A DNA stretch of 64,000 nt from assembly GCA_963809385.1 (NCBI GenBank), contig CAWEJL010000014.1:1-64000 (forward strand). The letters run 5' to 3'. Made by a program: the position numbers and the translations under genes. This document shows, piece by piece, positions 9,128 to 18,792 of the stretch. The notes beneath the pieces were generated by a model, which had not been told where the DNA came from, ran no database searches, and saw only the letters and a program-made list of their open reading frames with translations. Numbering within the stretch: position 1 is the stretch's first letter; the number at the start of each line of letters is the position of its first letter. This DNA comes from JAKAIY01 sp963809385. GTDB lineage: Bacteria; Chloroflexota; Ktedonobacteria; Ktedonobacterales; JADMIN01.

Positions 9128-12112
9128 ATGCGTCAGGAGAGCCGCCACCACATCGTGTATCGTCTTCTGCTCCGTTGCGCCCCCGCGCTCGTCATGCTCG
9201 CGCTCAGCCTCGGGCTGCTCCTCCCGCTCGCCACCGCCTCGGCCGCCACATTCGCGCCCACCATTCCCGCTGACGCCTCGTGCGCCCGGCTGGCGCAGGC
9301 CGACCCCACCGCTACCAACGGCGCGGATTGGGGCGTCACGATTCTGCCAGGACTTGGCGCGCGCGGTGGTTGGTTCGGCGTCCCGGTCTGCGCCAATAGC
9401 GTGAACCAGGTCGCTCCCGGCGGCGCCAACGTCAGCTGCGACCGCACACCCGCCAACTTCGCCGCAACCGGCTGCGCGCCCGGCTCCGCCACCTCGGATG
9501 GCTACGGGCTCACCTTCCAGTGCGTCGAGCTGGTGGCCCGCTTCGCCGCCTGGGCCTTTGGCTCCTCCCCTGGCGCCTGGCATGGCGACGCGCCCTATCT
9601 GTGGCTGAACGGGCATCACCCCGCCAGCTTCAGCGCGTTCGCCAACGGCGGGACGCGCGCGCCCGCGCCAGGTGACATCCTCGTCTGGGGCACGCTGGAC
9701 CGCCAGGGACGGCCCTGGCCGGCGGGCCCGGCGGGCGGCCATGTCGCGGTCGTCTCGGCGGTCGGATCTGGCTGGATCTCCTTCGTCGAAGAGAACATGC
9801 TCGGACAGCACGGTAATATCCCCAAGGAGACCACGACGCTGACCGAGAGCGGTGGCCATTGGACCATCGGGCGAACATATGGGACCAACGGTGGCCGCGC
9901 GCTCTACGGCTGGCTGCATTCCACACGCGACAGCGGCAAGTTCCCCGGACCCAGCGCCACCGCCACCACGACCAGCCCCGCCACGAACAGCCCGCCACGA
10001 ACACTCCCCAGATCACCTCCCAGATCACCGCGCCTTCGCTGGCGCAGGGTGTCGTGGTGACTGGCGCTGGCGCGCTGGCCCAGCTTGTCTGGTCCGATAC
10101 CCATTCGTCAGATCGCCCACCGACGTCTGGGCGAACCAAAGCCACAGGCGGAACCCCGCCCTCTGCGCTGGTGGAGAGCCTGGGCGCGCCACCGGGCGTC
10201 TCGCTGGCGCCCAACCAGACGCCAGCGGTCGTCACACTGCCAACTGGTGAGCGGTATAGCTTCGTGCGCGGCCAGGATGGGCGGCTCTACGCGGCCTACA
10301 CCACGCCGAATGCGCCAGGCGCGCTCTGGCAAGCGCTGGGCGCGCCCCCAGGGGCGCTGCTGACGAGCGCGGCGACGGCGCTGTGGGATGGGGCCAATGT
10401 CGTGGTTGGCGCGCTGGGCAGCGACGGCGCGCTATGGACCCGTTCCGGCCCGGCGGGGATGCTCGACGGTTGGGTCAGCCTGGGCCATCCGGCGAACATC
10501 ACCTTCCAGGGAACGCCCGCGCTCACCCGCGCGCCGGGATCACCTAACGTGGGCTGGCTCGCGCTGGCGATCGGACAGGATGGCGCGCTCTACGAGACGG
10601 ACTGGAGCGTCTCCGCATCGGCCTCCACGGGAGCAACGAGTACCGCCACCCCACAAGCCTCTTCCCCAAGCCCCTCGCAAACGCCAGGCTGGAGCGCCTG
10701 GGCTCAGGTAGCGGCGCCAGGCCTTACCGCCTCGCTCACCGGCGCGCTGCTGGTCATACCGGAGCCACAGCCAGCGACCGCGTCCCAGCCGGTGAACGCC
10801 GCACCCGCGATAGGAGCGGTGGATACGCTGGCCACGGACGCGACCGGCCACCTCTGGCTGCTGCGCCGCGCCTCAATGGACCAGCCCTGGCAAGCGCGCG
10901 CCATCCCCATGCCGGATGTGAGCGCGACGCTGCTCAGCGCGGCGCTCACGCCTGCCGCGTCGAAAACGCGGGGCGCCGCGGCGTCGCTCCAGGTCTACCT
11001 CGCCGAGCCACAGGTGAGCGCCAGCCAGCCTACAGGCCAGCCTGCGGCGCAGCCAGTGGGGCCGGACATCCTCACCAGCGCGCTGCCGCTCAACACGGCG
11101 AGCGCCAGTAGCGCGCCCCATTGGGCGTCGCTTGGCGCCACACCAACTCGCGCATCGGATACCGCGACGGCGACGCCGGGCTCGTCTGTCGCGTTGAGCC
11201 TCGGACCAAACCTGAGCGCGTTGATGACGGCGCAGGGCGCACAGGTATCGCTCACTGGCGGCCAGGCGGCGCTGCGACTGCTCGCGCCGGGCGCCAAGGT
11301 GACGCCTGCCGCAAAAGCGGCGGCGAAATCCGCGCCTCTGGCGGCAGGAGCAGGAGCGGTTATCCTCGGACTTGTCGCGCCGTCCGACAGTTTCAGCGAT
11401 TCCTTCACCGGAAGCGCGCCCGACTCGCGTTGGGTCATCACGGACTTGTCCTCCTCCGCCGCGCAGGAAGCGCAGGGCGCGCTGGCGCTCTCAGCGCCTA
11501 CACCATCCGGGCGCGTAGAGGCCGCGCAAGGCGCGCCAGATGGCGCCTTCAGCGTCACCGTGCGGGTCACGCCAAACGCATCCTGGCGGGCGGAGCAGGG
11601 TCAAATCGCAGGCCGGCATCCTGCTGGCGTTGGATGACTGGAACACGCTCGCGCTCAGCATGCGGTCCGATGGGACGGTCGCGCTCTGCCCTGTCGTGAA
11701 TGGGAAGGCCCTTGCTTGTAACTCAGTGGCCGCTCCCACGGCTGCGGATCCCAGCCAGGGGCTGTATCTGCGCATCAGCCAGACTAACGCGGGTCTGACA
11801 GGCGAGGCCAGCGCCGATGGGGCGAACTGGTCGCCGGTTGGCGCCTGGATTCCCACCTGGCTACCCAGCGCTGATGCGCCGCCCACCGGAGCCTACGCCC
11901 CTCCGGTCGCGCTCACCGACCCAGCCGGCCCCGTGGCTTTGCCCAGTGGCGATCGCGCCGCTCCACTGCTGTTCACGAGCCTGGGCCTCTTCGTGGAGAA
12001 TGGGAGCCCGCAAAGCGCGCCGTTGGGGCAGACGCCAGCGAGCGCGCATATGGGCGCGTCAGTACGGTTCAGCGACTTGACGGCGTCCGTCGCGGCGAAT
12101 GCGGCGCCGTGA
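9128..12112 (+). pseudogene. Secreted CHAP-domain protein with LamG-like C-terminus, two frame breaks
   Basis: This is one gene of about 990 residues in three frames. Residues 1-40 are a signal peptide (Arg-rich start, LVMLALSLGLLLPLATASA). A CHAP amidase/peptidase domain follows, with its cysteine in FQCVELVARFA, its histidine in GGHVAVVS and EEN shortly after; this fold cleaves peptidoglycan peptides or amide bonds. Next come a long Ala/Thr/Pro-rich region with beta-propeller-like pieces (WQALGAPPGA, DGALW) and a concanavalin-like domain (DSFSDSFTGSAPDSRW, SQAGILLALDDWNTLALSM). Frame changes lie near 9980-10000 and near 11600. The reading on each side is continuous in family sense, so single-base errors or recent inactivation are likely. 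Possible cell-wall hydrolase or surface protein. Confidence 0.7.
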
Positions 12113-12250
12113 GCGAGGGAGATGCCAGAGCGAAAGGCTGAATCGGACTGGATGTGCGGCCCGCATGTCGTATCCTGTAGCCATTGAGGCGTGGCGGCGG
12201 CCAGACGCGCTGACGCCAGTTCTGGTGACCGGGAAGGGACAAAGTCGGTT

Positions 12251-13192
12251 ATGGAGCGGATCGCGACGACCATCCATGTAGCGCGCGAGCAGAATCATCT
12301 CGCGTGGGACAACAGCATCCCACCCATCGCGAGCATCCCATCGGGTGGCGTGGTGGAGTTCGACCTGCTCGACGCGGCGGGCGGGCAGCTTGGCCCGGAT
12401 TCCACAGTGGAGTCTATCCGCACGCTTGACTTCGCCCGCGTAGACCAGGTGAACGGCCCAATCTACATTGAAGGCGCCGAGCCGGGCGACACCTTGCAGA
12501 TCGAGCTGCTCGACCTGCAACCCGCCAACTGGGGCTGGACGGCCATCATTCCTGGCTTTGGCCTGCTCGCCGGCGAGTTCCCCGAGCCGGCTATCAAGGT
12601 CTGGAGCCTCGCGGACGGCTGGGGCGAGTTCAAGCCCGGAATCCGCGTCCCGCTGGACCCGTTCTGCGGCGAGATTGGCCTCGCGCCCGCCGCCGCAGGC
12701 CCGCACTCCACCATCCCGCCCTATCGCCACGGCGGCAACATGGACACCAAGCACCTGACGCGCGGCGCCACGCTCTTCTTGCCGGTCGAAGTCTCTGGCG
12801 CGCTCTACTCGATGGGCGATGGGCATGCCGCGCAAGGCGACGGCGAGGTCTGCGGCACGGCCATCGAGACGCCAATGCGCGCCACCGTGCGCCTCACCGT
12901 CCGCAAAGACCTCACGGTGGAGGAGCCACAGTTCCTCACCGCTGGCCCGCTCACGCCACGTACCAACACTGGGCAGTGGTATGGCGTCGATGGCATCGCG
13001 CCCGACCTTCAGGAAGCCGCGCGCAAGGCGATCCGCCACATGATCGCCCATCTCCAGGCCAGCTACGGCCTCAGCCGCGAAGAAGCCTACATGCTGTGCA
13101 GCGTCGCGGTTGACCTCAAGATTTCCGAGATTGTGGACGCTCCGAACTGGATCGTCTCAGCGTTCCTGCCGCTGAGCATCTTCGCCAGCTAG
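12251..13192 (+). CDS. Acetamidase/formamidase family protein
   Basis: This 313-residue cytosolic enzyme belongs to the FmdA/AmdA family, which hydrolyses formamide or short amides to ammonia and the acid. Family blocks seen are EFDLLDAAGGQ, GPIYIEGAEPGDTLQIELLDL, WGWTAIIPGFGLL, PYRHGGNMDTKHLTRGATL, PVEVSGALYSMGDGHAAQGDGEVCG and AYMLCSVAVDLKISEIVD. These cover the acidic and histidine residues of the metal/active site. The ATG at 12251 fits the domain start and has GGGAAGGGAC upstream; an upstream extension is not conserved in character. It stands alone, so its physiological amide is unknown. It could supply nitrogen or detoxify formamide. Confidence 0.88.
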   Translation: MERIATTIHVAREQNHLAWDNSIPPIASIPSGGVVEFDLLDAAGGQLGPDSTVESIRTLDFARVDQVNGPIYIEGAEPGDTLQIELLDLQPANWGWTAIIPGFGLLAGEFPEPAIKVWSLADGWGEFKPGIRVPLDPFCGEIGLAPAAAGPHSTIPPYRHGGNMDTKHLTRGATLFLPVEVSGALYSMGDGHAAQGDGEVCGTAIETPMRATVRLTVRKDLTVEEPQFLTAGPLTPRTNTGQWYGVDGIAPDLQEAARKAIRHMIAHLQASYGLSREEAYMLCSVAVDLKISEIVDAPNWIVSAFLPLSIFAS

Positions 13193-13330
13193 CCGCTCAT
13201 CCAGCGGCGTCGAGTGAACGCGTATGGCGCCGCTGGGTGAGCGGGCGCGCTATAATGGGTGACATCCGCGCGCAAATCCGCGCGTCGCGATGTTGCGACT
13301 GTTTTCCTGGTTGTTCCCGAATCTGGAGGG

Positions 13331-13783
13331 ATGTGGGCTGTGGGCGAAGAGACCGCCGCGAGCCGGCTTGTGGTCGTGACGGGGGTGTTCGACCTGCTGC
13401 ACATTGGCCATCTACGTTTCTTGGAGGCCGCGCGGCGGCTGGGCGACCGCCTGACGGTCGGCGTGGAGAGCGACGAGCGCGTGCGACGCTGGAAGGGTCC
13501 CACACGCCCAATCCAAACCGAAGACGACCGCATGGCGCTGCTGGCGGCCCTGCGCGTAGTAGACGAAGTCTTCCTGATCGATAGCGAGCCAGTAGACCCG
13601 GAGTTTTACGCGCATCTGCTCCAGCCGCTCGGCGCGCGCTACATCGCCGTCACCGCCGACGACCCCTACCTGGAGCGGAAGCGTGACGCGATGCGCGCCG
13701 TTGGCGTGGAATTGCGCGTGGTCACACCGCGCATCGAGAACTACTCGACCTCGCACCTCGTCAAGCTGCTCGGCCTGCTCTAA
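13331..13783 (+). CDS. Cytidylyltransferase-family nucleotidyltransferase
   Basis: This 150-residue protein has the nucleotidyltransferase (RfaE-C/TagD-like) fold. The start motif VVVTGVFDLLHIGHLRFLEAARRLGD contains HxGH, which binds the nucleotide phosphates. VGVESDERVRRWKGPTRPI and the C-terminal NYSTSHLVKLL are also typical. The family joins CTP or ATP to a sugar-phosphate, glycerol-phosphate or ethanolamine-phosphate. With no sugar or lipid genes nearby the substrate is open. GGAGG at 13325-13329 suits GTG 13340 slightly better than ATG 13331; the two differ by three residues. The real domain begins at about residue 13. Confidence 0.8.
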   Translation: MWAVGEETAASRLVVVTGVFDLLHIGHLRFLEAARRLGDRLTVGVESDERVRRWKGPTRPIQTEDDRMALLAALRVVDEVFLIDSEPVDPEFYAHLLQPLGARYIAVTADDPYLERKRDAMRAVGVELRVVTPRIENYSTSHLVKLLGLL

Positions 13784-13839
13784 CGAGCCAGGCCGCGCGG
13801 CCCCAGCTACAGCGAGCGGCGGCCGTTCGTCGCGGTCGC

Positions 13840-13899
13840 TTGACGGGCGCGGCGGCGCGGGCGATACTATATGCTACACACTCAATGTCAATGTTGACA
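13840..13899 (+). promoter_or_regulatory. Putative promoter and inverted repeat upstream of the rel pair
   Basis: A TTGACG element near 13841 is followed by GATACT/TACTAT 17-19 bases later. Just downstream is an inverted repeat of TGTCAA and TTGACA around a 2-base centre (13886-13899), placed where a repressor or roadblock could act in the leader of the two rel genes. The factor is unknown. Confidence 0.35.
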
Positions 13900-14033
13900 C
13901 TGGAGCGCGCGGACGGCATGGCGCCGACTGCGCGCTTCTCATACCAGCGACCACTCCGCCTGGGCGCGGGTGTTCCCCGCGCTACGCCATCGAGGGCGAT
14001 GCGCGCGACAGAGCGTGACCAGGCATCATCCGC

Positions 14034-16304
14034 ATGACGCGGACACAGCGCGCGGCCCCACTCCCAGCGAGCGGCGGGCGCGCGGGAGGTCCATCTATGC
14101 GGGCGCCAGCAAGGCCAGATCCACCAGGGCGGCGCGCGCGACGCGCAAGCGTCCACGAAGCCCCCGATCTCAGCGGGATCACACGCGTGAATGATCCCAC
14201 GTCCCTGCATGGCTTGCTGCGGCTCTGCGCGCAATACCTCCCCAACGATGACCTCAAGCTGATCTACCGCGCCTATCAGGTGGCCGCCGCCGCGCACGAA
14301 GGAACCTTGCGCCAGGCTGGCGAACCCTACATCGAGCATCCGCTGGCCGTCGCCACGATCCTCGCCGAGCTGGCGCTGGACGCGCAGGGCATCGCCGCCG
14401 CGCTGCTGCATGATGTGGTCGAAGATACCTCCATCACACGCGAGGATGTGGAGCGTGATTTCGGCGTCGCCATCGCTGAGCTGGTGGACGGCGTGACCAA
14501 GTTTATGGTCGTTGAGAGCCAGGACTCCGTACCAGGACGCGCCGGGGGCAGCGGCCCGCTCTCCACCCAGGACGCGGCGGCGAAACGCGAGCTCAAGCTA
14601 CGTCAGCAGGTGGAGACGACACGCAAGCTTTTCGGCGCTATGCTCCACGACCCGCGTGTGGTGCTACTCAAGCTAGCGGACCGGCTGCACAACCTCCGAA
14701 CCATGGAGGTGATGCCGCTGCACAAGCGCCAGATCAAAGCCCGCGAAACCCTCGACATCTTCGCCCCTCTCGCCGGTCGCATTGGCCTCTACCTCTTCAA
14801 GATCGAGCTCGAAGACTTCGCCTTCAAGTATCTCTATCCTGAGGAATTCGCGCGTGTCACGCGGCGCCTGGAGCAAGTAGAGCGCGAACGAGCCGCCTGG
14901 GCCGACGCCGTTTGTGAGACTATTCAGCGCGAGCTGGCCGCGAATGGCGTGCAGGCGGCGGTCAACTGGCGCATGAAACGACCCTGGAGCGCCTACGTGG
15001 AAGCACGCCAGGGTCAGCTCGATATCGGCGTCCTACATGACGTGTTCGCTTTCCGCACACTCGTAAACACCCCTGAAGATTGCTACCTCGCGATTGGCCT
15101 CATCCACCGCCTATGGCGTCCCCACGCCGATAGCGTCCACGATTATATCGCCGTGCCAAAGACCAACGGCTATCAATCGCTGCATACCACGGTCTTCGCG
15201 CTCGATGAGCGAATGGCGCAATTGCACATCCGCACACACCGCATGCACATCGCGGCGCAGCATGGCGTCGCCGCGCAATGGCTGGAGCGCGCGGCGCGGC
15301 GCGAGGCGGGCGAGATAGATCCGGCGCAGTGGCTCAAGCGCACAGCCTCGTGGGTCGGCCTGATCGCCAACTGGCACGGCGAGCTGAACCTGAGCGCGTC
15401 GGAGTTTGTCGAGACAGTGCGCGGCGAAATGTTCGCCGATCAGGTGTTCGTCTTCACACCCAAAGGCGACGCGCGAGAGATGCCCAGCGGGTCCACCGCG
15501 CTCGATCTGGCCTACCGCATCCACACCAACATCGGCGACACCGCGACTGGAGCCTGGGTGCAGACCTCGCGCGGCGATGAGCCTGTCTCCATGCGGGTCC
15601 CGCTATCGTATACACTCCATACTGGTGATGTCGTCACCATACTGCGCGACCCCACCAACCGTCCCCGCCCCGATTGGCTCAACATCGCCCGCACCCGCTA
15701 CGCGCAGGAGCGCATCAATCGTGCGCTGCGCCGCCAGCCGGGGGCGTATGTGCGGACAGACGAGCGCATGTTTAGTGAGGAGCCGAGCGCGGAGACGGAG
15801 CCAGACCAACCCGAACCGCTCCTGCGCCCGTCGGGCAAGCGCGCGATCGTCCATCTCGCGCGCTGCTGCTATCCCGTGCTGGGTGACGCGATCGAGGGGC
15901 TGGCCGGGCGCGGGCGGCTGGTCACCGCTCATCGCGCCTGCTGCCGCACACTGCGGGCGACGGTGGCGCGACGGCACGAAGAAGGACAGCCCAACGCCAC
16001 ACCGATACCGCTGAGCTGGTCGCAGCTCCCGCCGGTGGACTACGCTATCTGTCTCACGATCTATGGCCTCGACTATGCGGGGCTGATGCACGACGTATCA
16101 GAGGCCGTGGCGGATATGGGCCTTGATATCTTGCAGGGGGCGGCGTCGGCCAACGCGGGCCGCTCGAAGGCCGCAATCAACATCATCCTGAGTTCCGGGC
16201 CGGAGCGCCGCCCCGACGAGATCATGCGGCGGCTGCGCTCGCTGCCGGGCGTCAGCCGCGTCGAGCGCGACCGGCGCCGCGGATGCGATGGGGGTGGCGT
16301 ATGA
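14034..16304 (+). CDS. RelA/SpoT-family protein, hydrolase-competent with degenerate synthetase
   Basis: This 756-residue long Rel protein has HD hydrolase, synthetase, TGS, RIS (zinc-finger-like) and ACT domains. The (p)ppGpp hydrolase site is complete: H102 in EHPL, H126-D127 and E130-D131 in LLHDVVEDT, and D216 in LADRLHN. The synthetase domain keeps its fold (VHDYIAVPKTNGYQSLHTT, 369-386) but has lost key positions. By comparison with Streptococcal Rel, the R and K that precede DYI are S367 and H369, and the catalytic Glu of 'EVQIRT' is Gln (Q396 in AQLHIRT). The K of the YSIxxK motif is Glu. It should therefore degrade but not make (p)ppGpp. TGS is near 470-525, the CC-containing RIS near 610-650 and ACT near 675-745. 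It overlaps the next gene by 4 bases (ATGA). The exact start is uncertain; residues 1-50 are low-complexity. Confidence 0.93.
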   Translation: MTRTQRAAPLPASGGRAGGPSMRAPARPDPPGRRARRASVHEAPDLSGITRVNDPTSLHGLLRLCAQYLPNDDLKLIYRAYQVAAAAHEGTLRQAGEPYIEHPLAVATILAELALDAQGIAAALLHDVVEDTSITREDVERDFGVAIAELVDGVTKFMVVESQDSVPGRAGGSGPLSTQDAAAKRELKLRQQVETTRKLFGAMLHDPRVVLLKLADRLHNLRTMEVMPLHKRQIKARETLDIFAPLAGRIGLYLFKIELEDFAFKYLYPEEFARVTRRLEQVERERAAWADAVCETIQRELAANGVQAAVNWRMKRPWSAYVEARQGQLDIGVLHDVFAFRTLVNTPEDCYLAIGLIHRLWRPHADSVHDYIAVPKTNGYQSLHTTVFALDERMAQLHIRTHRMHIAAQHGVAAQWLERAARREAGEIDPAQWLKRTASWVGLIANWHGELNLSASEFVETVRGEMFADQVFVFTPKGDAREMPSGSTALDLAYRIHTNIGDTATGAWVQTSRGDEPVSMRVPLSYTLHTGDVVTILRDPTNRPRPDWLNIARTRYAQERINRALRRQPGAYVRTDERMFSEEPSAETEPDQPEPLLRPSGKRAIVHLARCCYPVLGDAIEGLAGRGRLVTAHRACCRTLRATVARRHEEGQPNATPIPLSWSQLPPVDYAICLTIYGLDYAGLMHDVSEAVADMGLDILQGAASANAGRSKAAINIILSSGPERRPDEIMRRLRSLPGVSRVERDRRRGCDGGGV

Positions 16305-18772
16305 CACAGGCGCGTGAACAGCCAGAGGAAAGACCGCCGCTCCCCACACCCGCTGGCGTGGGCTCTGATGACGTGGTATCACTCGATCAGCGCGTCCGCG
16401 AGCTAGACGCGGCGATCACCTATCTGAGTCCAGAGGACGCCTCGCAAACGCGCGCGGCGTTCCTACTCGCGCGTGAGTCGCTCGCCAGCGCGCCCGCCGC
16501 CGAGCGCGCGAGCGTCGCGCGCCAGCTCGCCGACGCCGCCGAGACGGCCACCATCCTCGCGGACAGCCTGCGGATTGACGCGATCACATTAGCCGCCGTC
16601 CTCTTGACGCCAGCGGTGGCGCGAAACGCGCTGCCCGCTGATGATATCCAGCGCGCCCTGCCTGGCGAGGTCAGCGACCGCGCGCTCCACCTGATCAGCG
16701 CCATCGAGCGCTTCGACGCGCTACAGCGTCCGCGCGCTGCCTTGCGACGCTCCGCGCGCGCGGCGCCCACCGAAGCCGAGCAGGCGGGGCGTGGCCGCAC
16801 ACGTGGCCGCGAGCGGCAGCGCCAGCAGGACGAAGACGCGCTGCGGAAGATGTTCCTGGCCGTCGCTGACGACCCGCGCGTCGTGGTCGTCAAAATCGCC
16901 GACCACCTGCGACGGATGCGGCAGGCGGCCAGCGCCGCGGAGCGCCTGCGCGCGGGTATGGATGTCGCGGGCGAGCCGGGCGGTGAGACGATGGAGGATA
17001 TCCGCGCGCTGGCCGAAGAGACCCGCGCACTCTACGCCCCGCTGGCCTCGCGCATGGGCATGGGCCGCGTGGATGGTGAGCTGGAAGATCTGGCGTTCGC
17101 GATCCTGGAACCGGAGGAGTTCCGCTGGTTGAGCGAGGCGGTGGCCGAAGAGACCTCCGAGCGGCGCTCGTACGTGGACCGCGTCTGCGAGGCGCTACGG
17201 GTCGAGATGCGCAAGATCGGCATCCGCACCGAGATTTCGGGCCGGGTGAAGCATCTCTATAGCATTTACCGCAAGGTAATGCGCGCGGGCGACCGCGACC
17301 TCTCACATCTCTACGACATCCTCGCCTTCCGCATCATTACCCAGAGCGAGGCGGACTGCTACCGCGCGCTGGGGCATGTCCACGATCTGTGGCGTCCGGT
17401 GGATGGCCGCATCAAGGACTTCATCGCCAACCCGAAGGCCAACGGCTACAAGTCGCTGCATACCACCGTGTTCTGCCTGGATAACCGTCTGGCCGAAGTC
17501 CAAATTCGCACGCGCGTGATGCACGAGACGGCGGAATATGGCGTCGCGATGCACTGGTATTACAAGGAGGCCGGCGACACTGCGCGCGCCGACGCCAAGT
17601 CCCTCCAGACCTGGATGCAGCAGGTGATGGAGTGGCGCCAGGAGCTGAAAGAGCCAGCCGCCGCCCGCGACGACGCGCTGCCCGCGGCGCCACCAGCGGC
17701 GCTGCAAGAGCAGATTTTCGTGCTCACGCCGCGCGGCGACGTGAAGGAACTGCCGCCCGGCTCAACGCCGCTCGACTTCGCCTATCGTGTGCACACCGAT
17801 CTGGGAAACCACATCGGCGGTGTGCGCATCACGCAGGACGACGGCGCCGGACGCACGGTGCGCAAGCTTGTCCCGCTGGATTATGAGCTCAAAAATGGCG
17901 ACATCATCGAGCTCATCAAGCGCAACGACGCCCACCCCACCCGCGACTGGCTGCGGATCGTGCGTACCAAGCTGGCGCGCACACGCATCCAGCAATATCT
18001 AAAAGCCCACGAGCGCGACATTGACATCCAGGTCGGGCGCGAGCGGCTAGACCGCGACCTGCGCGCCGCTGGTGTGCGCAAAGGGTGGGAGGACCTGACC
18101 GAGGAGGACATCCGCTGGATCGTTGAGCAGTTGAAGCAGCCTGACCAGGAAACGATGCTGGCGCAGGTCGGCTCGGACAAGCTGCGCGCGATCGCCGTGG
18201 TGACTAAAGCGCGCGAGCGGCTGAAGCTGGCCAACCCGGCGGAGGAAACCGCGCCCCAGGAACACGCGCCGCTCATCCCCTCACGCGAGGGGCAGGTAGA
18301 GGTGAGCGTCGAGGGGCTTGCGGGCATCCTGACCCAGCTCGCGAGCTGCTGCAACCCGCTGCCGGGCGACGCGCTACGCGGCTATATCTCCCGTGGGCGC
18401 GGCGTCGTCATCCACCGCGAAGACTGCCCCAACCTGCTGCGGCTGATGAAGCAAAGCCCGGAGCGCGGTATCGCCGTCTCGTGGCCTGCGCTTGGCGGAC
18501 AAGAGGTCTTCCGCGCGCCGATCACGGTAGAGGGAACCGATCGGCAGGGGCTGGTGCGCGACGTGACTGGCGCTATCTCCGAATCCAAGCTGAACATGGT
18601 GAAGGTGGATGTCTCCACCAACCGCCGCACACGCAAGGCGATCATCAACGCCGTGCTGGAGATTCGCCGCCCCGAGGACCTGGAGACGGTGCTGCGCGGC
18701 ATTCGCGGCGTGGCGGGCGTGCTCTCGGCGGGCCGCCGGACACCAGGCGGCGTTCACGGCGGCGCCGACTGA
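16301..18772 (+). CDS. relA: RelA/SpoT-family protein, synthetase-competent with degenerate hydrolase
   Basis: This 823-residue long Rel protein has the same domain order as its upstream neighbour. The hydrolase half has lost its site: where HDxxED should be, it reads LLTPAVARN (about 101-109), and the H...NxR region is ADHLRRMR. The synthetase site is intact: GRVKHLYSIYRK (314-325), R370 and K372 in GRIKDFIANPK, Y383 in NGYKSLHTT, and the catalytic E399 in EVQIRT. It should make pppGpp/ppGpp from ATP and GTP/GDP. TGS (QIFVLTPRGDVKELPPGST), RIS (LASCCNPLPGD) and ACT domains suggest ribosome and tRNA sensing as in RelA. The start at ATG 16301 overlaps the previous stop, which implies translational coupling. 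The symbol reflects predicted activity, not proven orthology to the E. coli gene. Confidence 0.93.
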   Translation: MTQAREQPEERPPLPTPAGVGSDDVVSLDQRVRELDAAITYLSPEDASQTRAAFLLARESLASAPAAERASVARQLADAAETATILADSLRIDAITLAAVLLTPAVARNALPADDIQRALPGEVSDRALHLISAIERFDALQRPRAALRRSARAAPTEAEQAGRGRTRGRERQRQQDEDALRKMFLAVADDPRVVVVKIADHLRRMRQAASAAERLRAGMDVAGEPGGETMEDIRALAEETRALYAPLASRMGMGRVDGELEDLAFAILEPEEFRWLSEAVAEETSERRSYVDRVCEALRVEMRKIGIRTEISGRVKHLYSIYRKVMRAGDRDLSHLYDILAFRIITQSEADCYRALGHVHDLWRPVDGRIKDFIANPKANGYKSLHTTVFCLDNRLAEVQIRTRVMHETAEYGVAMHWYYKEAGDTARADAKSLQTWMQQVMEWRQELKEPAAARDDALPAAPPAALQEQIFVLTPRGDVKELPPGSTPLDFAYRVHTDLGNHIGGVRITQDDGAGRTVRKLVPLDYELKNGDIIELIKRNDAHPTRDWLRIVRTKLARTRIQQYLKAHERDIDIQVGRERLDRDLRAAGVRKGWEDLTEEDIRWIVEQLKQPDQETMLAQVGSDKLRAIAVVTKARERLKLANPAEETAPQEHAPLIPSREGQVEVSVEGLAGILTQLASCCNPLPGDALRGYISRGRGVVIHREDCPNLLRLMKQSPERGIAVSWPALGGQEVFRAPITVEGTDRQGLVRDVTGAISESKLNMVKVDVSTNRRTRKAIINAVLEIRRPEDLETVLRGIRGVAGVLSAGRRTPGGVHGGAD

Positions 18773-18792
18773 GCGCGAGGCGGAGGGCGGCG

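Noticed and set aside
14034..16304. First rel gene as a simple pseudogene
   Set aside because: The frame is intact over 756 codons and all hydrolase residues are kept. Only synthetase residues changed, and they changed in a pattern complementary to the neighbour.
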